A program made the position numbers and the translations under genes. Positions 44,487-52,873 of a DNA stretch of 64,000 nt are shown one piece after another (the first letter of the stretch is position 1; each line of letters opens with the position of its first letter). Origin of the DNA: Anolis sagrei (lineage: Eukaryota > Chordata > Lepidosauria > Squamata > Anolidae); NCBI RefSeq assembly GCF_037176765.1, contig NC_090034.1, positions 28,733,875-28,797,874 on the forward strand. The letters run 5' to 3'. The notes beneath the pieces were generated by a model that did no database searches, was not told where the DNA came from, and worked only from the letters and a program-made list of their open reading frames with translations.

Positions 44487-47254
44487 ATGGGGGTGCTGTT
44501 TATCTATGTAATTTAGTAATTTGTTGTAATATATTGTCGAAGGAGTTCATGGCCGGAATCCATGGGTTGTTGTAGGTTTTTCCGGGCTATATGGCCATGT
44601 TCTGGAGGCAATTTTTCTCCTGACGTTTCGCCTGCATCTATGGCAAGCATCCTCAGAGGTAATGAGGTCTGTTGGAACTGGGAAAAATGGGTTTATATAT
44701 CTGTGGAATGACCCAGGTGAGACAAAGGACTTTTGTTTGCTGGGGCTAGCTGTGAATGTTTCAGCTGATCACCTTGATTTGCATTCAATGGCTTGGAAGC
44801 GCCTGGGAGGAATCTTTTGTTGAGAGTGATTTAATGTGCCTGTTTGTTTCCCCTCTGTTGTTTTGCTGCTGTAATTTTTGAGTTTTTTAATACTGGTAGC
44901 CAGATTTTGTTCATTTTCATGGTTTCTTCCTTTCTGTTGAAATTGTCCACATGCTTGTGGATTTCAATGGCTTCTCTGTGTAGTCTGACATGGTGGTTGT
45001 GAGAGTGGTCCAGCACTTCTGTGTTCTCAGATAATATGCTGTGTCCAGGTTGGTTCATCAGGTGCTCTGCTATGGCTGTTTTCTCTGGTTGGAGTAGTTT
45101 GCAGTGCCTTTCATGTTCCTTGATGCGTGTCTGGGCGCTGCGTTTGGTGGTCCCTATGTAGACTTGTCCACAGCTGCATGGTACACGGTAGACTCCTGCA
45201 GAGGTGAGTGGATCCCTCTTGTCCTTTGCTGAACGTAGCATTTGTTGGATTTTCTTGGTGGGTCTGTAAGTGGTTTGTATGTTGTGTTTCCTCATCAGTT
45301 TCCCTATGCGGTCAGTGGTTCCCTTGATGTATGGCAAGAACACTTTTCCTCTGGGAGGATCTTCATCTTTACTCTCGTGGTTTGTTCTCGGTTTTGCAGC
45401 TCTTCTGATTTCTGAAGTGGAGTATCCATTGGACTGGAGAGCCCAGTTGAGGTGGTTCAGTTCATCTTGGAGAAGGTGGGGTTCACAGATTCTTTTTGCA
45501 CGGTCTGCCAAGGCTTTAATGGTGCTTCTTTTTTGACTTGGGTGATGGTTGGAGTTTTTATGTAGATATCTATCCGTGTGTGTGGGTTTTCTGTAAACGG
45601 TGTGACCCAATTGTTGATCTGGTTTGCGGATGACTAGGACATCTAGAAAAGGCAGTCTTCCTTCATTTTCTTTTTCCATGGTGAACTGGATGTTTGGGTG
45701 GATGCTGTTCAGATGTTCCAGGAACCTGTTGAGTTCTTCTTCTCCATGGCTCCAAATAGTGAAGGTGTCATCAGCTGAAACATTCACAACTAGCCCCAGC
45801 AAACAAAAGTCCTTTGTCTCACCCTGGTCATTCCACAGATATATAAACCCATTTTTTCCAGTTCCAACAGACCTCATTACCTCTGAGGATGCTTGCCATA
45901 GATGCAGGCGAAACGTCAGGAGAAAAATTGCCTCCAGAACATGGCCATATAGCCCAGAAAAGCCTACAACAACCTATGTAAATAATATTTAAATAAATAA
46001 ATATCTGAATAATTGGTTAAATTAAACATTTAATATTTAATGTTTAATATTTAAACATTTAAATATTCATTAAATAATATTTAATTAAATATTCAAAAAA
46101 TCTTTAAAAATAAATATTTGAATAATTATTTCAGTCAATATTTCAATAATATTTGACTAAACATTTAACTAATACTTAAATAAATATTTAAATAATATTT
46201 AAATAAATAAATAAATAAAGTATTAAAATTAATAAATATCTGACTAATTGTTTAAATAAACATTTAAACCAGGGGCCAAAAAACTTTTTAAACAGAGGGC
46301 CAAGTCACAGACCCTCAAACTGCTGGAGGGCAGGATTACAATTTGAAAAAAAACATGAATGAATCCGTATGCACATTACACATATCTTATTTGTAGTGCA
46401 AAAACACTTTAAAACAATACAATAATTAAAATGAAGAACAATTTTAACTTATTAGTATTTCAATGAGAAGTGTGGGCCTGCTTTTGGCTGACGAGATAGG
46501 ATTGTTGTTGTTGTTGTGTGCTTTCAAGTTGTTTCAGACTTAGGTTGACTCTGAGCAAGGGCCGGGTAAATGACCTTGGAGGGTCGTATCCAGCCCCCGG
46601 GCCTTAGTTTGAGGACTCCCGATGTAAATATTGATTAAATAATATTTAATTAAATATTTACATAAATAAACATTTGAATTATTAGTTAATTAAATATTTC
46701 TTGAATCATATTATTTATATGACATTTTTATTATATTATTTTAATGCATTATTATTATATTATTCTGATTCTATTAATACAGAAACACAGGCATTCAAAG
46801 CCAAGGGAGATGGGTAAAGACAAGCTTAAAAAAAAGATATTCCCACTAAAAATATATTTTAATTTTGCCAGTTGCTTGAGCATTCTGGCTGCTGGAGTTG
46901 TGCTTAATCGAAAGCCTACCGTATTTGTGGTGGTCACTCACTTTTAACTGAGTGCGAACTTTTAACATTTCGAAGATTTGGGTACGTTTTTGCCCTGTTT
47001 TGACCCATGTTTGTATTGTCTTGAAAGGCGGGTAGTATAAAAGGGAATACAATTAACTGTATACTTTTGCAAAGTTGATGTGCCACTTGTGTCAAAGAGA
47101 GGACGTCTAGTACTCACTGTGTCTCATTGGCATCCAAGGACGATCGGTACCTCTTCCGGGCGGCCAAGGCCCGGGGCCGGCTGTAATAGGAGTAAGTAGC
47201 TGAGGGTCCGGCCGCAGTGTCCTCCGGAGAGAGGATCACCGAAGTGGAGGCCAT
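38211..47254 (-). CDS. RSPH3: Radial spoke head protein 3 (eight coding exons)
   Basis: RSPH3 is a structural protein of the radial spokes in motile cilia and flagella. It lies near the spoke stalk, binds protein kinase A regulatory subunits, and human loss causes primary ciliary dyskinesia (established knowledge). Joining 47254-47118, 43575-43488, 40280-40139, 39993-39848, 39612-39409, 39106-38944, 38822-38736 and 38608-38211 gives 1365 bases, 454 residues plus stop, with GT-AG at every junction. Recognisable blocks: TYSYYSRPRAL (res ~20-30), MYERRVVRGNTYAL, EVDVECQTDAFLDRPATPLF, VLVGKTIEQALLEVMEEEEL, LEEQERRHREEK, AARAFAQRYLSDLIPSVFGS. Residues after ~335 do not match the mammalian C-terminus. 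I chose the ATG at 47254 for its GCCATGG context and because the upstream in-frame ATG (47374) would put the promoter X-box in coding sequence. Confidence 0.95.
38736..38822 (-). CDS. RSPH3: RSPH3 exon 7
   Basis: Residues 294-322 plus one base: DIETGFFPWVMEKVEETLEK, KVLGRILAD. It corresponds to the mammalian DIEIGFLPWLMNEVEKTM block. Acceptor TTGTGCAG, donor GTAAGT. Confidence 0.93.
38944..39106 (-). CDS. RSPH3: RSPH3 exon 6
   Basis: Residues 240-293 plus one base: ERRRQQQMQILQKEKETSER, IAARAFAQRYLSDLIPSVFG, SLRNSGYFFDPVER. Acceptor CTTGCACAG, donor GTACGT. The AARAFAQRYL and SGYFFDPVER motifs are conserved. Confidence 0.97.
39409..39612 (-). CDS. RSPH3: RSPH3 exon 5
   Basis: Exactly 68 codons, residues 172-239: LFDFDIEVRPMLEVLVGKT, IEQALLEVMEEEELANMR, then a charged coiled-coil-like helix ending LEEQERRHREEK. 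Acceptor CCCACAG, donor GTAAGT. Strongest match to the family. Confidence 0.97.
39848..39993 (-). CDS. RSPH3: RSPH3 exon 4
   Basis: Residues 123-171: ELYLEELADRIIEVDVECQ, TDAFLDRPATPLFIPAKTG, RDVATQIWEGD. Acceptor GTGTTTCAG, donor GTATGA (an acceptable but weaker donor). Confidence 0.95.
40139..40280 (-). CDS. RSPH3: RSPH3 exon 3
   Basis: Residues 76-122 plus one base: TGEPDPLELQRRREAHRKAL, then RKRAKEQLRTRTPDPVEGRR and HVDVQT. The basic helix and the RTPDPVEGRRHVDVQT block are conserved. Acceptor TTCTTCCCAG, donor GTCAGC. Confidence 0.95.
40390..40690 (+). mobile_element. Possible LTR-like segment in RSPH3 intron 2
   Basis: It has the order CTTTTATATATGC (TATA-like) then GTGTAAATAAAGC (poly-A signal) in about 40 bases, as in compact LTRs. 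No paired copy, ends or target duplication were found. Confidence 0.25.
40921..43100 (+). mobile_element. L2-clade LINE split by a solo LTR (RSPH3 intron 2)
   Basis: The left part (40921-41161) encodes SYRTETALVALLDDFCREL, DRGSVSLVVFLDLSVAFDTT and LGGAPLQWLRSFLEGCTQ. The right part (41964-43090) resumes with WPLTCGVPQDSILSPMLFNI, the catalytic CHHYADDTKLL and a degraded C-terminus, then a 3' tail with GTAAGCCGCCCAAGTCTC and (ATT)n. Frame shifts are numerous. It lies antisense to RSPH3. Confidence 0.8.
41162..41958 (+). mobile_element. Solo LTR (LTR-retroelement fossil), copy 2
   Basis: 797 bases with TGTGTTGG...CAGCACA ends and a 5-base target duplication CTGGC (41157-41161 and 41959-41963). 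It is the same family as 18611-19467, and both sit in L2 DNA. It has an AATAAA in ATCAATAAAGAAC near 41800 and no internal genes. Confidence 0.85.
43102..43138 (+). repeat. (ATT)n microsatellite
   Basis: About 12 ATT units at the tail of the L2 copy and directly before an R4-like fragment. Confidence 0.9.
43146..43421 (-). mobile_element. R4/Dong-like LINE 3' end within (TAA)n
   Basis: The minus strand reads LKIELQRLRHK, a degraded VVPVVISTLSTVPKDLGL-like stretch, then a TICQLQKATVLGSAHI-like end and TCACACAGTCCTAG. Both sides are (ATT)n runs. It is the same tail as 52180-52838 and 52873-53162. Dong (R4 clade) elements are known to insert into TAA repeats. Confidence 0.55.
43488..43575 (-). 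CDS. RSPH3: RSPH3 exon 2
   Basis: Residues 46-75 (QEEEPIHYANLMYERRVVRG..., ending HILPW). Acceptor CACGCAG, donor GTGAGTT. The block MYERRVVRGNTYAL is almost identical to mammalian RSPH3. Intron 1 (3.5 kb) is filled with a Penelope-like element, a hAT-like element and AT-rich DNA. Confidence 0.92.
43835..44105. mobile_element. LINE tail (minus) followed by a short I/Vingi-like RT fragment (plus)
   Basis: About 43835-43965 is a minus-oriented LINE/SINE tail (TTCTCACCCCAAAGGGGAC). About 43970-44035 reads QSFIYADDCVITTQAGSL after an indel, matching the YADD region of the LINE at 50590-52075. Confidence 0.5.
44110..44400 (+). mobile_element. L2-like LINE 3' tail
   Basis: 3' UTR-like end with GTAAACCGCAATGAGTCGCC, GGCGGTATACAAGCATACC and (ATAA)n, the same ending type as the L2 at 24113-25780. 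Confidence 0.6.
44445..44486 (+). repeat. (ATCT)n microsatellite
   Basis: About ten ATCT units in RSPH3 intron 1. Confidence 0.95.
44566..45975 (-). mobile_element. Penelope-like element with GIY-YIG endonuclease and inverted terminal repeats
   Basis: The minus frame 45877-44831 (348 codons) contains the end of the reverse transcriptase (VNVSADDTFTIWSHGEEEL, FTMEKENEGRLPFLDVLV, YRKPTHTDRYL). A linker follows, then a GIY-YIG nuclease (GVYRVPCSCGQVYIGTTKRS, RIKEHERHC, AIAEHL). The N-terminal half of the RT is missing, so it is a deletion copy. The two ends, 44566-44772 and 45771-45975, are ~205-base inverted repeats of each other at roughly 95% identity by eye. Such terminal-repeat arrangements are known for Penelope elements. 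The frame is still open, suggesting modest age. It lies in RSPH3 intron 1, co-oriented with the gene. Confidence 0.88.
45976..46267. repeat. AT-rich low-complexity block
   Basis: Almost only TTTAAATA/ATAAATAA-type words in many orders. The same composition resumes at 46623-46770 on the far side of the hAT-like element. Confidence 0.8.
46268..46622. mobile_element. hAT-like non-autonomous element
   Basis: The left part is CAGGGGCCAAAAAACTTTTT and AAACAGAGGGCC. The right part is GGGTAAATGACCTTGGAGGG, CCCCCGGGCCTTAGTTTGAG and GACTCCC, a typical hAT subterminal pair. About 46506-46557 is a scrap of another dispersed repeat (GTGTGCTTTCAAGTTGTTTC). No clear 8-base duplication in the AT-rich flanks. 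Confidence 0.6.
47118..47254 (-). CDS. RSPH3: RSPH3 exon 1 (coding part)
   Basis: Residues 1-45 plus two bases of codon 46. Begins MASTSVILSPEDT; the conserved TYSYYSRPRAL block lies near residues 20-30. The donor is GTGAGTA directly after ACA-CA. An in-frame ATG at 47374 would add 40 residues but is less likely to be used. Confidence 0.9.
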
Positions 47255-47324
47255 GGCAGACCTGAGCTGCCTGCCTTCACACAGGCCTCCTTGACCACTG
47301 TAACCAGGTAGAACAATCACCCTT

Positions 47325-47344
47325 GGCAACCGTTGCCAGGCAAC
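47325..47344 (-). promoter_or_regulatory. RFX X-box in the RSPH3 promoter
   Basis: GTTGCCAGGCAAC at 47332-47344 fits the RFX consensus GTNRCC(N)RGYAAC on both strands and is palindromic. A second, overlapping head-to-head pair (GGCAACCGTTGCC) occupies 47325-47337. The site is ~78 bases upstream of the start ATG. RFX factors bind such X-boxes to switch on motile-cilium genes. A forkhead-like ATAAACA near 47403 could serve FOXJ1, but that is weak. Confidence 0.7.
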
Positions 47345-47512
47345 AGAGGCGGTTGCTGGGGAGATCGTTGCCAAAGTTAACAGATCCAGGGCTTACAGGG
47401 TATAAACAGGCCTTTATTCAAGGAGTGGCTGGATCATTATTAGAATGGCAAATAAATTAGAATGTGTCCTTTATGGAGAGGAAAAAGCAGGGTATAAATA
47501 TGCATAATAAAC

Positions 47513-47513
<1 letters not shown>

Positions 47514-47554
<41 letters not shown>

Positions 47555-47614
47555 TTATGAGTGGAGACCAAGAGGCCACCTTCAAAAATATTGGAGGTGC
47601 AAGGAGAGGTGGGA

Positions 47615-47649
<35 letters not shown>

Positions 47650-47820
47650 CATTAAATTATTATTAGTAGTATTAAATTATTATTATTTATGGGTGGAGAC
47701 CAAGAGGCCACCCTTAAGAACATTGGAGCTGCAAGGAGCGGCAGGAATTGTTGTTGTTGTTGTTGTTGTATAATAATAATAACAATAACAATAATAATAA
47801 TAGTAATAACAACAATGTGA
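47514..47820 (+). repeat. Trinucleotide runs with two ~62-base spacer modules
   Basis: (ATT)n at 47514-47553 and 47617-47649, (TGT)n at 47750-47769 and TAA/CAA-type runs to 47818. Between them lie two related modules (47555-47616 and 47690-47749), both with GGAGACCAAGAGGCCACC and TGCAAGGAG. A third module is at 48481-48540. Confidence 0.85.
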
Positions 47821-48440
47821 TGTGGCGACCAAAAAAGCCAATGGGATTTTGGCCTGCATCAATAGGAGCATAGTGTCTAGATCCATGGAAGTAATGCTAC
47901 CCCTCTATTCTGTCTTGGTTAGACCACACCTGGAATATTGTGTCCAGTTCTGGGCACCACAATTGAAGAGAGGTATTGACAAGTTGGAATGTGTCCAGAG
48001 GAGTACAACTAAAATGATAAAGGGTCTGGAGAACAAGCCCTATGAAGAGCGGCTTAAAGAGCTGGGCATGTTTAAACTGAAGAAGAGAAGGCTGAGAGGA
48101 GATATGATAGCCATGTATAAATATATGAGAGGAAGTCACAGGGAGGTGGGAGCAAGCTTGTTTTCTGCTTCCTTGGAGACTAGGACACAGAACAATGGCT
48201 TCAAACTACAAGAAAGGAGATTCCATCTGAACATTAGGAAGAACTTCTTGTGAGAGCCATTCAGCAGTGGAATTCTCTGCCGTGGAGTGTGGTGGAGGCT
48301 CCTTCTTTGGAAGCTTTTAAACAGAGGCTGGATGGCCGTCTGTCAGGAGTGCTTTGAATGCAATATTCCTGCTTTTAGGCAGGGGGTTGGACTGGATGGC
48401 CCATGAGGTCTTTTCCAACTCTATGATTCTATGATTCTAT
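47820..48440 (+). mobile_element. CR1 LINE 3' part
   Basis: 143 codons are open from 47822: [84 protein letters not shown]. The 3' UTR follows and ends in ATTCTATGATTCTAT at 48440. Classic 5'-truncated CR1. It sits in trinucleotide repeats, with (AAC)n directly after. Confidence 0.9.
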
Positions 48441-48478
<38 letters not shown>

Positions 48479-48537
48479 GAAATGGGTGAAGACCAAGAGG
48501 CCGTCCTCAAAAAAATTTAAGCTGCAGAAAGGTGGGA

Positions 48538-48582
<45 letters not shown>

Positions 48583-48585
48583 GAT
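48440..48585 (+). repeat. (AAC)n, module copy 3 and (ATT)n
   Basis: (CAA)n at 48441-48477, then the third copy of the ~62-base module (GTGAAGACCAAGAGGCCGTC), then about 16 ATT units at 48538-48585. Confidence 0.9.
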
Positions 48586-48630
48586 TTTTTCCAAGCAATA
48601 TGTAAACATTCTAATGTAGGCTTTTATTGG

Positions 48631-48839
48631 GTTGCTGTGAGTTTTCCAGGCTGTCTGGCCATGTTACAGAAGGGGTCTTTCTCCCACCCTGGACAGCATT
48701 CCACAGATATATAAACCTCACTTGCCCAGTTTCCAACAGACTTCACAACCTCTGAGAATGCCTGCCATAGATGTGGGCAAAACATCATGAGATAATGCTT
48801 CTGGAACATGGTCACACAGCCCAGAAAACTCACAGCAAC
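48631..48839. mobile_element. Miniature Penelope-derived inverted repeat
   Basis: Arms 48631-48670 and 48800-48839 are inverted copies of each other (about 35 of 40 bases): GTTGCTGTGAGTTTTCCAGG on the left, its near-complement on the right. The 130-base middle carries Penelope terminal-repeat phrases (CCACAGATATATAAACC, CAACCTCTGAGAATGCC). No coding sequence remains. Confidence 0.7.
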
Positions 48840-49735
48840 TCAGTTAAAGTCGAGCATGCCCCCCCCCCCCAAATAAGGGATGGTAACTTATAGTTCTGCA
48901 AAGGGCAAGGGTACTAGACTGCACAAAAGGGGTTAAGTCTTTGTCAATTTGCCAAGACACTAACAACAACAAGGACCCCATGAGGCTTTCAGGAAACAGA
49001 TTGGTCCCTGGGCTCCAGCCCTTGGAAAGGGTTACAGTTTTCCAAGGGCCAAGGACAAATCTCAACCTCAACGCTGCAGGACTCCCTGATTGGCTCGGTG
49101 GAATCTTTTGGACCCTTCCTCATGACTGTCATGCTTTTAATCATTCCCCATGGACCCTTTTGTTTCCCTTTCAAAAACATACTTTTATATGGACCTTTCC
49201 TGTAATGAATTATAAGCATATGGTTCCTGCAACCTCAACCATATATATTTTTTCCTTTGTGCTAGTGGCCTTCCCTTGACCTTTTTCATTCCCTTCCAAG
49301 GACACACACATTTATGAACTCTTCCCATTATGAACTATGGACACATGTTTTTTCTGAAATTATTATTTTAATCAATTTCTCTGGCGGGTGGGGGGAGGGA
49401 GGGGATGGTTGATATGAATTTCTTGTGATTCCTATATTTCTTCATGTATTTTCCCTCATTTCTGCCCTGGCTTCAAGCTCACTTCCCTTTTCCCCCTCCC
49501 TTTGGGGAAAAATCAACAAGGAAGCCACCAGCTGTTCTGAGAAGGCAATCAGCGATAACAAAAGAATCCTTATCTCAATACTTGTGCATGGAACCATAAC
49601 ATAAAGAGCCTTTTGTTTGGTCTCGGAGTTGGGCCGCCAAACCAACAGGTTCATCTGGCAAACTTTTGATCACTTCCCATCGGGGACAAAAGACCGTCAA
49701 ACAGTCTTTCCCCCAAAATTGCCATGTTCTTTCAA
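48840..49735. other. Unassigned sequence
   Basis: No recognised repeat or gene. It contains a C run near 48860 and a GGGAGGGAGGG stretch near 49392. Confidence 0.5.
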
Positions 49736-49739
49736 CTGT

Positions 49740-50380
49740 CACAACTGACATTCACCCCAGTCTCTTCATTGTGTCATATCTGATGGCGACAGGAAAGCTC
49801 GGATAAAGCAATCAACAGACCCATCAAAAGACAATAGACTGGGCATCTTTCGCAGGCCGGATCTCTCGGACTCAAGAACCCCAGGGCATGAAATCTATTA
49901 ATCCACTCACAAACCCATTGTTTCTTCTTCGTCCCGCCTCCCTTCTCCTGATTCACCAGAGCGCTGAGATGGTAGGAGCTCTCCTATTGGTTCCTGCATA
50001 GCGGAGGAGCTCTGTGATTGGCTCTGGCGCAGGGCGGGCGGCCGGGCCTCCTCCCAGCTGTTATCGCATCAGCCAATCCCCTGCGAGCCGAGCAGAGGGC
50101 GGGAATTTTGAAACTTCTGAGCCTGTTTTTGCTATAAAAATGTCTCTGATCTCTGTAACCACATGCTTTGTAGGCGAATGATTGCTACATTGCATCCTTT
50201 TCAGCTGAATCGCTAATAAAACACCTCGGTGCTGCTTCTTCAACTTTGGTGAGATTTATTTTGAATTTTTAAAGAAATAAAAATTGCTGAAATCAGGCTT
50301 CTTCTAGCTCGCCAAAGTAGCGATCCCTCTTTGGTGGGGTCTCAGGGTCCCTCCTCCTGGGGAAGACCCTCCTAAAGTTC
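49740..50380 (+). mobile_element. LTR-like promoter and leader fragment, second copy (fossil)
   Basis: GATTGGCTC, CAGCCAATC, GGGCGGGAATTTTGAA, GCTATAAAAATG and a later AATAAA occur in the same order as at 1560-1990. The shared TCAACTTTGGTGAGATTTAT leader and a GA/CT-rich stretch follow. Limits are approximate. No internal genes. Confidence 0.4.
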
Positions 50381-50504
50381 CTATCGACTTCACAGTGATT
50401 CCGGCCATGAAAGCATTCGACAACACATAGGATTTTATGTTTGTGTTTTAACTGTGGTTTAATTTTATATATCACACCTTGAGCCAAAAGAAGAGGTGGG
50501 TAAT

Positions 50505-50506
50505 AC

Positions 50507-50555
<49 letters not shown>

Positions 50556-50594
50556 GAAGCTGGTTATTTATTTATTTATTTATTTATTTATTGT
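50505..50594 (+). repeat. (ATT)n and (TTTA)n microsatellites
   Basis: About 16 ATT units at 50505-50554 and seven TTTA units at 50566-50594, following a LINE tail (CCTTGAGCCAAAAGAAGAGG) and preceding the LINE at 50590. Confidence 0.9.
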
Positions 50595-52075
50595 GTCAGG
50601 AGCAAACCAAACAGTTGTATTGCATTTTTTAACAAACAAACAAAAAAAGCACAAAGTTTGCAAGCAAATGTCCTTTGACCAGTAGCTGGCCACTTGAGTT
50701 GCCTCTGGTGTTACTATAAGAAGGTCCTCCTTTCTGTATGTAGCAGGGCTCAGGTTGCATTGCAGCAGATGGTCTGTAGTTTGCTCTTCTCCACACTCAC
50801 ATGTCGTGGATTCCACTTTGTAGCCCCATTTCTTAAGGTTGGTTCTGCATCTCGTAGTGCCAGAGTGTAGTCTGTTCAGTGCCTTCCAAGTCGCCCAGTT
50901 TTCTGTGTGCCCAGGGAGGAGTCTCTCATTTGGTATTAGCCATTGATTGAGGTTCTGGGTTTGAGCCTGCCACTTTTGGACTCTCGCTTGCTGAGGTGTT
51001 CCAGCGAGTGTCTCTGTAGATCTTAGAAAATTATTTCTTGATTTAAGTCGTTGACGTGCTGGATGATACCCAAATAGGGGATGAGCTGGAGATGTCACTG
51101 CCTTGGTCCTTTCACTATTGGTTGCTACTTCCCAGCGGATGTCAGGTGGTGCAATACCAGCTAAACAGTGTAATTTCTCCAGTGGTGTAGGGCGCAGACA
51201 CCCCGTGATAATGCGGTATATCTCATTAAGAGCCACATTCACTGTTTTAGCGTGGTGAGATGTATTCCACACTGAGCATGCGTACTCAGCAGCAGAGTAG
51301 CAAAGTGCAAGGGCAGATGTCTTCACTGTGTCTGGTTGTGATCCCCAGGTTGTGCCAGTCAGCTTTCGTATGATATTGTTTCTAGCGCCCATGGTCCAGG
51401 TATTTGGATGTGCTGCAGTGCTAAAGTGGGATTCCTTCCCAGGTAATCCTCAGAGGTCGGGATGCTTGTCTGTTCTTAAGGTGAAAAGCACATGTCTGTG
51501 TTTTAGATGGATTAGGGATCAGCTGGTTTTCCCTGTAATAGGCAGTAAGAGCACCTAGAGCTTCGGAGAGCTTCTGTTCAACCATCTCCAAGCTCCCTGC
51601 TTGAGCGGTAATGGCACGATCATCAGCATAGATGAAACTCTCTGTCCCTTCTGGCAGTGGCTGGTCATTTCTGTAAATGTTCAACATGGATGGAGCAAGC
51701 ATGCTCCCCTGAGACAGGCTGTTCTTCTGTTTCCACCATCTGCTTCTCTGGCCCTGGAACTCAACAAAGAAGCTCCTGTTTTGTAGCAGGTTTCGTATGA
51801 GGCGGGTGAGATGGTAGTCCTTTGTGATATTATACATTTTTCTCAGGAGGAGGCGGTGGTTCACAGTATAATAAGCCGCTGACAGGTCTATGAAGACAGC
51901 TCCTGTGATCTGCTACCTTTCAAAGCCATCTTCTATGTGCTGAGTCAGGTTCAGCACTTGCGATGTGCAGCTTTTGCCTTTCCTGAAACCGGCTTGCTGT
52001 GGAATCAGACAGGGGTCTATTTTTTCCATAATTCTATGCAAAATAAGTGTCTCCAGAACTTTATAAAGATGGCAT
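50590..52075 (-). mobile_element. I/Vingi-like LINE 3' half
   Basis: Open or nearly open minus frames give the reverse transcriptase (KIDPCLIPQQAGFRKGKSCT, YNITKDYHLTRLIRNLLQ, LSQGSMLAPSMLNIYRND, catalytic SFIYADDRAITAQ, NPSKTQTCAFHL). The C-terminal domain follows (NIIRKLTGTTWGSQPDTVKT, YSAAEYACSVWNTS, LNEIYRIITGC). It ends in a Cys/His motif, CECGEEQTTDHLLQC. The catalytic box is intact; two or three frame breaks are visible. Clade placement (I or Vingi group) is from general resemblance. Confidence 0.7.
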
Positions 52076-52178
52076 AACAAGGAGACATGAGAGAAGCCTC
52101 CTTGCAGGGTTGCAAGACATCCAAGCGTCCCCTGGGCAACGTCTTCGTAGACGGCTGATTCTCTTACTCCAGAAGTGA
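52076..52178 (+). mobile_element. SINE fragment (family of 2025-2284)
   Basis: GACATGAGAGAAGCCTCC, CCAAGCGTCCCCTGGGCAAC and GTAGACGGCTGATTCTC match the middle and 3' part of the young SINE. Head and tail are missing. Confidence 0.75.
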
Positions 52179-52179
52179 C

Positions 52180-52836
52180 CAGAAGCAACCAGAAGGAAGC
52201 TGGTGAAACCATTGATCATATCCTCAGCTGCTGCAAGAAAATCACAAAGATGGACTACAAACAGAGGCACAACTCTGTGGCCCAAATGATTCACTGGAAC
52301 TTATGTCACAAGTACCACCTGCCAGTAGTAAAGAACTGGTGGCATCATAAACCTGCAAAGGTAGTGGAAAATGAACATATAACAATACTGTGGGACTTTT
52401 GAATCCAAACTGACAAAGTTTTGGAATACAATACACCAGACCTCACGATTGTGGAAAAGAAAAAACTTTGGATTATTGATGTCGCCATACCGGGTGACAG
52501 TTGAATTGATGAAAAACAACAGGAAAAACTCAGACGTTATCAGGACCTCAAAATCAAACTGCAAAGGTTCTGGCATAAACCAGTACAGGTGGTCCCAGTG
52601 GTCATCGGCATACTGGGTGCCGTGCCAAAAGATCTCAACCAGCATTTGGAAACAATAAACATTGATAAAATCACGATCTATCAACTGCAAAAGGCCACCT
52701 TACTTGGATCTGTGTGCATCTTTGAAAAATACATCACACAGTCCTAAACGCTTGGGAAGTGTTCGACTTGTGATTTTGTGATATGAAATCCAGCATGCAT
52801 ATCTCGTTTGCTGTGATATACTGTGTTTTTGTGTCA

Positions 52837-52838
<2 letters not shown>
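52180..52838 (+). mobile_element. R4/Dong-like LINE 3' part with restriction-like endonuclease
   Basis: A zinc-finger-like stretch (ETIDHILSCCKKITKMDYKQ...) is followed by PDLTIVEKKKLWIIDVAIPG, the PD...K-type core of a restriction-like endonuclease as in R2/R4 LINEs. Then comes VVPVVIGILGAVPKDLNQ and DKITIYQLQKATLLGS, with a stop near 52744. The 3' end runs directly into (TAA)n at 52838-52872. At least one frame break. The endonuclease type excludes L1/CR1/L2, which use AP endonucleases. Confidence 0.65.

Positions 52839-52872
<34 letters not shown>
52838..52872 (+). repeat. (TAA)n microsatellite
   Basis: About 12 TAA units lying exactly between two R4-like 3' ends. Confidence 0.95.

Positions 52873-52873
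<1 letters not shown>

Noticed and set aside
47255-47374. 40-residue N-terminal extension of RSPH3 from an upstream ATG
   Set aside because: It would place the X-box in the coding sequence and lacks similarity to the family; the downstream ATG has a better context. Not fully excluded.
47440-47655. Poly-Ile, poly-Tyr and poly-Asn frames
   Set aside because: Translations of ATT/TTA microsatellites.
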